Assembly (NCBI GenBank): GCA_038502055.1
Contig: JAXRKN010000036.1
Span: 1,798,001 to 1,862,000 of the forward strand
From: Tanytarsus gracilentus
Taxonomy: Eukaryota > Arthropoda > Insecta > Diptera > Chironomidae
Direction of reading: 5' to 3'
DNA: 64,000 bases
Of the stretch, positions 37,597 to 47,278 are shown in pieces. Both the position numbers and the translations under genes were made by a program. The number at the start of each line of letters is the position of its first letter. Within the stretch, counting starts at the first letter, position 1. The notes under the pieces were generated by a model. It saw only the letters and a program-made list of their open reading frames with translations. It did no database searches and was not told where the DNA came from.

Positions 37597-38856
37597 TTAT
37601 TTTTCAGTTGGCGTAAGAGACCACAACGTGCGATGATTTTCAAATTTTTTCGATGTCTTAAAATGTCCATAAGTTCCATGTAGTAGATCCATTAAACCAT
37701 AAATCCCATAATTGACATTAAATCTAAAAATAGTTTGTAAAATTAAATTTTTCTTGAATACTTTTTATAAAAGATTTTTTTTTATTTCGAAAAAAGTTTT
37801 TTAAATTTGCATAAATTTTGAATTAACATTTATAAAAGTCATTTCGAAGTCTTTAATTACGTCATAAGGAATTTTGTTTACTTTGGATTCTTTTTTAAAA
37901 CCAGAAAGTTAACTTAACTTTTGTCCATTAAAAAAATGCAATTAACTTACTTCAAGTGATGATAGTCATGAAGCTCACTAGAGTGTAAAAATGGCAGATG
38001 ATAACCTAAATTATTCGAATTTATTTTTGTATCGAGAAATGTTGAAGGATAGGTAAAAGTTACCACTATGATCGTTCGTTATCGTCATAAAGACCACTGT
38101 CACGTGAAGTAAAGCAACGCTCATATGAGAGCCTGTAATCACAAATCCACTAACAACAGGAATCACATTGCTCAAGATGTGCTCGAAAGTGCCAGCATAC
38201 TGAGCAGTGAGGCACGATGGCGTGATAAATTCATGATGTTGCTTGTGAAGGTGATAAAACAATCGATGATGCAAAAGCCTATGCGAATAGTAGAAGAAAA
38301 TGTCTTCGAAAAGTGCCAAGATCAATAAATCTCGCAAAACTATCGGAAAGCTCGGAAGATCACGACTAATTTTTATTCCAAGGAAATTTCCAAGAAATAT
38401 ATGATGAAAAATAGCAAGAACAAAAGTGACAAGTTGATTTTTAAGATTCACTCGAATCACCTAAGGAACAACGCAAAAAATTATTTATTCAACGCACATA
38501 TCTAATTTTTATCTTTTACGCACATGGTTAAAAAACTCTTTCGATTTTTCGGTTTCGCTATCTTTCGCTTGAATTTTAAAATTCTCAAAGGATTTGGGAA
38601 TTTTTAATCTCTGCATTGATTGCAAAACTATGCAAATAATCCAAAAGAGGATTGTCGTGTAAAGGTTGAGCACAAAAATTATATGAACAGCTTCACTGTC
38701 GCCAAAAGTGTCCATGTACTTATTCCAAAATCTCTGCCAAATACTTTCACTGCCTGTTATCACTTGATAAAATTTCACGACACAATAAATAAACGTGTAA
38801 TAGAAGAAAATTGGATTTATGTACACGAGAAGTTTATTCAATTTTTTAGTGTCCAT
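37597..38856 (-). CDS. Fatty acid hydroxylase superfamily protein (FAXDC2-like), copy G
   Basis: Four exons on the minus strand: 38856-38524, 38460-38064, 38005-37951 and 37723-37597 (303 aa). Histidine boxes are HRLLH (171-175), HKQHH (183-187) and HDYHH in exon 3. It has the same four-exon layout as copy F, including the DHSG intron, and the same FNVNYGIYG / HGTYGHFKTSKKFE last exon seen in D-G. Its first donor is the less usual GTGCGT, and the intron between HDYHH and the last exon is longer than in its sisters (about 230 bp). It is the array member next to NPC1 (458 bp away, same strand). A TATAAATAA sequence lies close upstream on the minus strand near 38900. Confidence 0.88.
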
Positions 38857-39314
38857 TTTTAAGAATTTATTAATGTCCCTGCAATAAATTTATTTATAGA
38901 AGCTCCTGAATAAAAAGACACAAACGATCCATTCGCGCGCGCGATGGCCTTAAGACTGAAGAAATCTTAAAGGAAGATGCTCTCAGAAGATTGTGTGAAC
39001 GAGAAAAAAATTTAAATTCGCAGTCAAAATTTACGACGCTTTTGAAAATACCAGTTTTTGATTATTCAGATCGAGATGCATGAATTTCTTCACCTTACCG
39101 TTATCGAATTCATTTTTCAGTTTTGCGCAATTTTAATGTTGTCAGATTTGCATAAGCTTGAGGGGATGAAAGTGAGAGTTTTAATTAAAAACATTTTTCC
39201 TGACTTTTGTTAGTGGGTCAATAAATTTAGAATTAACTTTTCATTCTATTTTATTCTTTATAAAAATGCATTTATAATCTTTAAATGATTTAAAACTCTT
39301 CAGAACATGAAATT
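38857..39314. promoter_or_regulatory. Spacer between hydroxylase copy G and NPC1
   Basis: 458 bp with the copy G promoter and the NPC1 3' end. A GCGCGCGCGA stretch near 38936-38945 is unusually GC-rich for the window. No coding sequence seen. Confidence 0.5.
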
Positions 39315-42300
39315 TTATTTGGCATTATAAATTGAAATTTCGTTCATATCTCTTAAAGGAACTGCTTCGGAAAATTCATTGGAGGTCCGCTTGGAAAATC
39401 TTTTTCGGCCCCCTATAAAAAATATTTTATAGTTGAAAAATTATTAGCAATAAAATATCTCACCCATAAAGCTAAGTAAAACAGGCAAAAAAATCAATCC
39501 GTGAGCTGCGCCGATCGAGACAATGCCCAAATAAATTCTAAAGTAGAAAACTTGAAAAATTTGACTTTGTGCGAAGCCAAGGATGAAAATTCCGCCAAAC
39601 TTTGTTAAAGTTATTCCTGAAAAAATTGAACTTCCCATTTGAGTTAATGCGTCAGTCGCTCGGTCACATTGTGTGTCGCCATTTGATTGGCCGTAGCTGT
39701 GTACAAGATGAGAACAAAATTCGACAGAAATTCCAACAGCCATCACGAGATTCACCAAAGAAACGGCATTAAGTGAAATATCCCAGCAATACATTAAGCC
39801 ACCGATGTTAGTTACAATCATTGTAATTGTGATAACAACCGCAAGTGACGACCTTAGGTCTCCCATGAGGATGAATGTCACGATGAAAATTGCAAATATT
39901 GAAACACCAAGACTCCGAAGTGTGTCAGGCCACATGGTTAAATATTGTTCATAGAAAACATAAAAAATTGAATAAGGAAAAACTTCAATTTCTTTAATTT
40001 CATCTTCGGATCTTTCATCAGCTCTCAAGTAATTCCGAATTGTTTCCGTAATATTTGCCGATATGTCTCTTGCGCTTCGGAGGGCACCGTAATAATCCGA
40101 TGATGTTTTCAATATTGTGTGAAAGCTCATGAAATAACTTGCATCAACGACATCATCTTGCACGTGAAGAGCGTTACCGTAGACAGCATGTCCAGCTTTC
40201 GCACAATCACTATCGGGATTGTCTTGGAGAAAAAAGCTGAGATAGTTGTCAAAATCTTCAGGTTCTGGTCGAAGGATATTCGTTATATTTCTGCATATTA
40301 TCCCATTACTGGTGTGAGGAGCAAATTTTCCATTTTCTAAAAAGAAAAATATTTTTAAACAGATTCAAAACAGAAAAAAAACTCTCACCTGTCATTTTGC
40401 AGCAGCCAACTACATGACTCCAATCAAAATAATCATCGATCCAACTGCTGGCCGGTCGTGCTATAAAAGTATCACTAGGATTTTTCGATGCCATGTGAAT
40501 TTTGGTTGATAAACTGTTTGAACTGCATCCCAATCCACCACAAATAATATTTTGATCGAATTTATTTGATAAATTTAATTTTCCTTTAAGGACGAAGTAA
40601 GTTGGCGGTCCAACTGACAAATAGCTTTTGAGGTGTTGAAAGTATTTGAGCACAAATGAATCTTTGGGCATTGCGAGCTCTTGATCTAATCCAACATCGA
40701 TGTGCGGTACAACTGAGACACTTGAACAGAGCCATCCGAAAAATGCAATCACAACAAAAACTCGAACTGCTTTTTTCATCAAAAATGGCGCGTAAAAAAA
40801 CTTGAAAAATTTGAAGAGAAGTCCATCACCCTTAATTTCATTTCTTTTGTCTTTTTTCGATCCACGAATGAAGCAAAAAACATCCCAACGATTTCCAGTT
40901 GTTCGTTTCGAGTCGATCGCCAGTAAACTTATGAAACAAGTAATTTGAAGAAAAAAGTCAATTAAGAGTGCCATGCCTGCATAAAGTGCAAACGCTTTGA
41001 CTGCCGGCATGTCCGATAATCCCCCGAGAAAAAAGCAAATTGACTCGCTGATTGTTGTGAGCAAAATCGATGGCCCGACTTTACCCAAAATCCTTCCTAT
41101 GTGATCCGATTGAGTTTCGTCTACTTTTCGAGGTTCCCGTTGATGAGTTTGAACAATAATGAAAATATTGTCGACACCGACGGCGAGCACTAAAAATGGA
41201 AGCACTTCAAAAATTATCAAAGTTGCGGGAACTTTTAAAAAGCCACCGATGAGTCCACATGAAGCCATCACGGATGATAACACAATTATGACGCCACTAA
41301 TTCCTAATGTAATTTTACTGTCAATCATTGCTCGTCTCCAACCCTCAACACGTCCTAGTGTAAATGCAATATAACAGAACATTATCCAGTATGAAACGAC
41401 GATTGTAAAAATGTCTGATTTAGAGCCTCTATCGAGCTCATCTTCGATAGATCGCTCGGATGTAAATGCGATGTCATATTTTGATGAATCAATTTTATTT
41501 GTTAAATTCAACATAAAATCCACAAACTTTTTCTCCCACTGTAATGTTTTTGTTAATTCCGTTCGATTCACGTGATTGTTAAGTAAAAACGTTAAGATCG
41601 CAGTGGTAGCATTTTCGTACTGTGGATCTTTTGCTAAATTGTCTCCTTCTTTGAGAAATCCACCGAGTACAATTGCGGGATCAATTGGAGCTTTCCATGA
41701 GGAAAAACATGCGACATTGTAAAAATTTCCTAAACAATTTGTAAGATCTGTTAAATAGTCATCTTCTAAACTTAATTCATCATCTTGTAAATATCCCCAA
41801 ATACTTTGAATTGCACATTCGTTAACATCAGTTGAGGGTTCAAGTGGCGATCGAAGTGGAGCAAAACAAATTTCTCCAAGCAAATTGTTTTCTATGCTTT
41901 TTATGCTTTCTTGAATTTTTAAAACTTCCAGTAAAAATTCTTTATTGAATGCCGGTCCAAAAGTAATTTTACCATTTGTTGGATTTGAAAAATTCTTGGC
42001 GGTGATGATAACTTGTTCAATGCGATAAAATGGTCCAAAATTAGTGTCAAAGTACTGCCGTTCCACTCTTGCTCTCGAATTTGGTGATGCCCACAATTCC
42101 ACCGGATTTACTGTGACAGTAAGGGACAAAACACCAAAACTCAGAACAATCACCAGGGTCATACCTGTTATAAAAATATTTAAAAATTATAATCTTCATT
42201 TAAAGTTCAGATTTAAATTTAAGTCCATTAAAATTTAATTTAATTCTTAAGGTTAAAATAAATTTGAAATCATAAATTTTATATTTCACCTGCAAAGAGA

Positions 42301-44679
42301 ACCTTAAAAGGATTCGTTGCACAAAAAACGCCCAATTTGGTGAAATTCTTTTGAAGATTTTCTTCTATGACAATCGACATTCTTTCCATGACATTTTGTG
42401 TTGTATTCTCAACTTCAGTGTTTTCATTTTTGTTATATGCATAAACTACAAAAATCAAACTGACCGTCACAAACAAGACAATTAATTTTGTTTCATAATT
42501 ATCGACAACCACAAATTGAAGAAATGTTTCAGATTCTTTTGGATTTATAATTTTGAAATTGTTATTGGGACACGTTGACTCACAGTCCATGCATGAGCAT
42601 GGTTCTTTACCCTGAGAAAATAATTATTAAAAATTTAAATAATTTTTTAAGATCTAAAAGAATACTCACAGCAACAGATTGACTGCAAGGAATCACTGGA
42701 GGATCGAGTGGAATTTTTCTGTTGTCAGATGAACTCGTAATGTAATTAATTTGAAATGGAATGTTTGCTTCGCTGTGAACATTTCCCAAAAATTCAAACC
42801 ATTTTATGGCTGGGCACTTCTTTGAGCCAAAATCACTGCAACCCATTAATTCGACAGCATGACGACCCGTCGCTGGCATCATGACACTTTTGCATGAATC
42901 AAATGTTTTATTTAAATAATTCTCAGTAATGAAGACATCAATTTCATCAACGTATTCAACTTTAAAGAATTTAAATTAAGAAAATTTAAAGAAAACTTAA
43001 TTGAATTACTCACGATCTCCATGAAATTTTGTCTTTTTAACCTCTATAAATTCAGCGTGACGAGGGCTACATATAAAATCACACATGTGACGCACTAAAT
43101 TATGAGTGCACGATGGGCATCGTCCAAAAATTGCTTCAGCCATTTTATATCGATTCACCAAAGCATTAATTTGAATGTCATCGCAGCACGTCTCGACACT
43201 ATCACCTTTTTTGTAATCCTTTGGCAAAAGGTGACTACACCAGACTTTTAAATCCTCAATACCCGTCTCACTGAGAGGTCTTGGAGCTGTTGTATTAACA
43301 CAATTTTTGACCTTCGCTCCTTCTTTATGACACACACCGTACCAAACGCAATTCCCCTTTTTGTCTGGCATCACTTGACCCAGCGTCTAGAAATTTTAGC
43401 GATCGAATAAATAAAAAGCAATTGAAATGACAGAAAAATTCAATTTATGGGTGATTTAATTGAAAGTTGCACGATATCATTCATTGTTAATGTCAATGAG
43501 GGCAATTTCAACATTTGATTTGGCTAAAAATTACTGGGTTAAAGTTAAATCAATTACGAAGTTTATGTGAGAAAAAAAATTATTACGCATTATTTGAAAT
43601 TTTTTACATTCCATCAGCAAGGTTTTGTATTAAAAATTTTTTATGATTAATGAAAATTCGAAAATAAATTTTCAACTAAATGATAATTTTTTTTTCACAT
43701 TTTATTCACAAATTCAGTTTAAAGATAAATCACGCCATATTTTTATTAGTAATGCATGTGATTCAAAAGTTTATTTAAAAATCATCACATTAAAAGATGC
43801 ATACCATTATTAGCAGCTGGATATCCGATCGATGCTAATGTGATACAGAAAAATTCAAATTCAAGATCACTTTCGAGAACAAGGAATTAGGGACGAGGAG
43901 AGGAATAAAAAACATCTCTTCTTACTCCCGTTTCATAATTGATCGATCCGGATCGCTGTGGTGTATTTTAAATTTTAAATCAATGCAAAGATTGATTTAC
44001 TTCGAAGCGTAGTAACGAATTATTGCGAAAAAATGTAGAGTTTAATTTTAATTTACCACAACACCATTAAGTCCTTGACCAATATCAATTAAAAAATTCC
44101 ACACGAGAGAAATTAACTCTGTGCTGCATTTTATGCGATAAAATTAAGTGCAACATCATCATAAAGAATTTCACACTTGAAATGAAAATGTGAGAAAAGC
44201 ATTCATTTGACCCGTCGTGTCGTATTCGATAATTTTTTTTAACCAATTAATTTTAGAGCGATTGAAAAACTTTAAAAGTTCATAAAAAATGCAAACTTTT
44301 TTGATTGTTATTGAAATTTTTGATGTGTTTGAAAAAGTTAAATTGACATTGAACTTCAATTAATCGATTTGTGAGAAGAAATTTTGAAAATTAACTTTTT
44401 CTTAATGAATTTCAAAAAAATGTGCTGAATTCACAAAAGCAAGCAATTTATTTGTTAAAAACTAAAACTTAATAACCTCATAAATTTTTTTGCTAAATAA
44501 TTAACGAAAAGAATTACGATGCTCGTTTTTCTAAAAATTTACACTTTTCTCATGCAACTCTATTCACACCGATATAATCTCAAAATTGCAAAATTCATTG
44601 ATGCAACTATAAAAACAAGCATTAAAAATGAACTCACGCATATTATGGCAAATATTTGAAGTCCAAAGAAAACTTTCAT
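39315..44679 (-). CDS. Npc1b: Niemann-Pick C1 family sterol transporter, probably NPC1b type
   Basis: Seven exons on the minus strand: 44679-44638, 43386-43014, 42959-42670, 42611-42290, 42164-40389, 40336-39464 and 39412-39315 (1,257 aa). Exon 1 encodes a signal peptide (MKVFFGLQIFAIIC). The Cys-rich N-terminal sterol-binding domain starts at NCVWYGVC. After the first membrane helix comes a luminal domain (FGPFYRIEQ), then the sterol-sensing domain at about residues 640-800 with AVGVDNIFIIVQTHQR and FLLQ-type helices ending in DSKR. The second RND half carries SVEFCSHLVHSY and GSSIFSGITLTKFGG. Length matches fly NPC1a/b. The C-terminus (ISIYNAK) lacks the lysosomal LLNF dileucine of vertebrate NPC1, which fits the NPC1b/NPC1L1 role at the gut-cell surface; the a/b choice is inference. 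The same-strand hydroxylase array lies downstream. Confidence 0.93.
43387..44637 (-). other. First intron of NPC1
   Basis: 1.25 kb, by far the longest intron in the gene; the others are 50-130 bp. AT-rich, with no nested gene or repeat seen. A long first intron directly after the signal-peptide exon is a common place for enhancers. Confidence 0.55.
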
Positions 44680-45186
44680 TATCGTTCTTGGAATATTTTT
44701 GGCACTTTTATGAATTAAATTCTTTTGATAATTGTGAAAAATGACACTTTAACTAATTTAAACACTCAACTGTCTTCAAGGGTTGTCAAATTTCCCAACC
44801 GGCTCCGTTAGCGAACAAAACGAAACTGAGAAGAGAATAAAAACTAGTGAGCTGTTGATCAGAATTTTTTTCTCACTCGAAAGATATGAACGCAGGCTGC
44901 TCCGATTTAAATAGAAAATTATTCTGAATACTTAACGTTTAAAGACGGGATGTTGATTTTTTTAAAAAATACAATTCGTTTAAAATCATTGGTAAAGTCA
45001 AAAAATAGTTCTTTAATTTAATTAATTTTTTTCTTTCAAGAATTATTTTATTCAATTGAATTTTTTACAAATACCTACGTGACTTTTATTGATTAATGCC
45101 TTAAAAATTTACATTTAAATTAAATTCAAGAAGTTTGATTTCTGAAAAATAAAATAAATCAGATCACTAAATTTACATATAGGTTT
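44680..45186. promoter_or_regulatory. Upstream region of NPC1
   Basis: About 500 bp between the NPC1 start codon and the first repeat element. On the minus strand a TTCTCAGTTTCG initiator-like sequence lies near 44830, giving a possible 5' UTR of about 150 nt. Promoter assignment is tentative. Confidence 0.4.
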
Positions 45187-45572
45187 ATTATAGCTCCGCT
45201 ATATATTAATTTTGGATTTCTCCAAAACCAGTTTTCGGCCCCTAGTGCCAAGACACTACCTTGTACAATATCAAAACATATACTTAAATGATAGGCCTAG
45301 TCGAACCCTACAAACTGGCGAAAACAGATTTGAAATCGGTTGATCCTACGAGGAGCTAGAGCCATTTAAGTCATCTTACTTTCTCACTTTCTTACTTTCT
45401 TACGATCTTAGTGAACGCCATATCTCAAGAACGGCTGGTCGGATTTGACTCGGGTTTGTGGCTAAAGATCGGGTTTTGGCTCTAGTTGTGCAAGAAGTAT
45501 TTAGTTTTGAGGTACGACCCTCCAAGGACCGTCCCTGAGTGCAAAAATGTCCTTTTTCATACAAATTTTTAC

Positions 45573-46050
45573 TTATATGGCTTCATGCATGTCGTTGAAC
45601 TCGTTATTGCATCAGGAATCGATTGACATTGACGATTTTTGAGGAATGTCCATCATGACCGGCCAGGAGTGCCACTAATGTCCATTTTTTAGAACTATGC
45701 GTTCATGTATGTCGTTGAACTCGTCATTGCATCAGGAATCGATTGAAACTGATGATTTTTGAGGCATGTCCATAATGGCCGGCCAGGAGTGCCACTAATG
45801 TCCATTTTTCAGAACTATGGCTTCATGGGTATCGTTGAACTCGTGATTGGATCAGGAATCGATTGACATTGACGATTTTTGAGTAATGTCCATCATGGCC
45901 GGCCAGGATTGCCACTAATGTCCATTTTTTAGAACTATGGCTTCATGTATGTCATTGAACTCGTAATTGCATCAGAAATCGATTGACATTGACGATTTTT
46001 GGGGAATGTCCATCATGGCCGGCCAGGAGTGCCACTAATGTCCATTTTTC
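45573..46050 (+). repeat. 120-bp tandem repeat array in element copy 1
   Basis: Four units of about 120 bp, each with TGGCTTCATGTATGTCGTTG near its start, an ATCGAT core and GCCACTAATGTCCATTTTT at its end. Units differ from each other by several percent, more than those of copy 2. The array is cut by the 1-kb insertion and resumes at 47051. Confidence 0.9.
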
Positions 46051-46470
46051 TCCCTTCTCTCTTATTTCCACACAATCGTCTCAACTCTTCTCTATGTGAC
46101 GATCTTGCTCAACAGCTGTTGCGAAGCAACAGATGTTGTGTAAAAATAACGGTCAAAAAATATTTAAAAAAAAAATTCTTACATGCGCTCCAATACTTCA
46201 ACACCATTAACTTCGCCACTCACCCTCTTCCCTCGATAATCATGCGCTCTCACTGTCGTACCCCCAATTCATTTTCATACAGTGACAAGATTAAAGACAA
46301 CGAGAGAAGAAGTGCAAAATCATTCATGTTACCAAAGATGAAATAAATAATTTTAGAAAGAGTTAATTCTTGTTGGAACCAATAAAACAGTCAATCATAA
46401 CGGTGAAATTAAAATCTTGCTCGCGATCAATTCAAACATTCACATGCTTAATTTTCAAAAAGTAATTTTT

Positions 46471-46494
46471 AGATAGATAGATAGATAGATAGAT
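46471..46494 (+). repeat. (AGAT)6 microsatellite
   Basis: Six perfect tetranucleotide units just left of the inverted repeat. Confidence 0.95.
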
Positions 46495-46514
46495 TTGATC
46501 AGGAAAAAGGGCTA

Positions 46515-47050
46515 AATAAAATAAGTAAAAAAAATTTAACAACACTCCCTTCTCTTTGCACAACTAGGTATTTCGCACGGAAAAGTATTAAATAAAATAA
46601 AATCAGTAAACATTTTGACATTTTTATACATTTTGTTATAGCTCTCTTGTAAACTTAAAACTAAATTTTGGTATTTGCTTTATCGCAACATATTAAACAT
46701 ATGTATGCAATACTTGAATGAATTTAATATTGGAATTTAAGATCCAAAAATTAGAGAAGTGGAGCGGTTTTAAAAAACATCAATCAAACAAAAATTACCG
46801 CTCCACTTCTCTAATTTTTGGATCTTAAATTCCAATATTAAATTCATTCAAGTATTGCATACATATGTTTAATATGTTGCGATAAAGCAAATACCAAAAT
46901 TTAGTTTTAAGTTTACAAGAGAGCTATAACAAAATGTATAAAAATGTCAAAATGTTTACTGATTTTATTTTATTTAATACTTTTCCGTGCGAAATACCTA
47001 GTTGTACAAAGAGAAGGGAGTGTTGTTAAATTTTTTTTACTTATTTTATT
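46515..47050. repeat. Inverted repeat with 254-bp arms and 28-nt loop
   Basis: Left arm 46515-46768, loop 46769-46796, right arm 46797-47050. Arms are equal in length, without gaps; base-by-base reading found one mismatch (C in the left arm at the TTTGCACAAC site, T in the right). A transcript through it would fold into a long perfect hairpin. The right arm ends exactly where the satellite resumes. Confidence 0.93.
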
Positions 47051-47278
47051 CAGAACTATGGCTTCATGTATGTCGTTGAACTCGTCATTGCATCAGGAAT
47101 TGATTGACACTGATGATTTTTGAGTAATGCCCATCATGGCCGACCAGGGGTGCCACTAATGTCCATTTTTCTGAACTATGGGGTACTAATCTAAGACAGC
47201 GGAGCTATTGGAAATGGCAACGCCGTTTGCAGACCCATCTTGTTTTAAAAATGTATTTGTTTAAAAACTCAATTTTAA

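Larger units (their letters stand above)
46051..47050. mobile_element. 1-kb insertion within the satellite array
   Basis: The repeat reads TCCATTTTTC then CAGAACTATGG when intact; here 1,000 bp intervene. A possible 3-bp TTC duplication is the only flanking repeat. Contents: 464 bp of unique DNA with an (AGAT)6 microsatellite at 46471-46494, then a large inverted repeat to the right border. No plausible protein. Confidence 0.7.
45187..47248 (+). mobile_element. Repeat element with satellite core, copy 1 (interrupted)
   Basis: Begins ATTATAGCTCCGCTATATAT and ends CCCATCTTGTTTTAA, the same ends as copy 2. Order: a 5' unique block (45187-45570, including a CT-rich ACTTTCTT mini-repeat), about four 120-bp tandem units (45573-46050), a 1-kb foreign insertion (46051-47050), one further unit, and the 3' block ending with AGCGGAGCTATTGG. 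ATAGCTCCGCT near the start and AGCGGAGCTAT near the end are inverted, so a short terminal inverted repeat is possible. No ORF. The class is undetermined; it is non-autonomous. Confidence 0.75.

Noticed and set aside
45999..46346. 115-codon ORF across the satellite/insertion border
   Set aside because: Starts in the tandem repeat and runs into the insertion, so it is a chance fusion.
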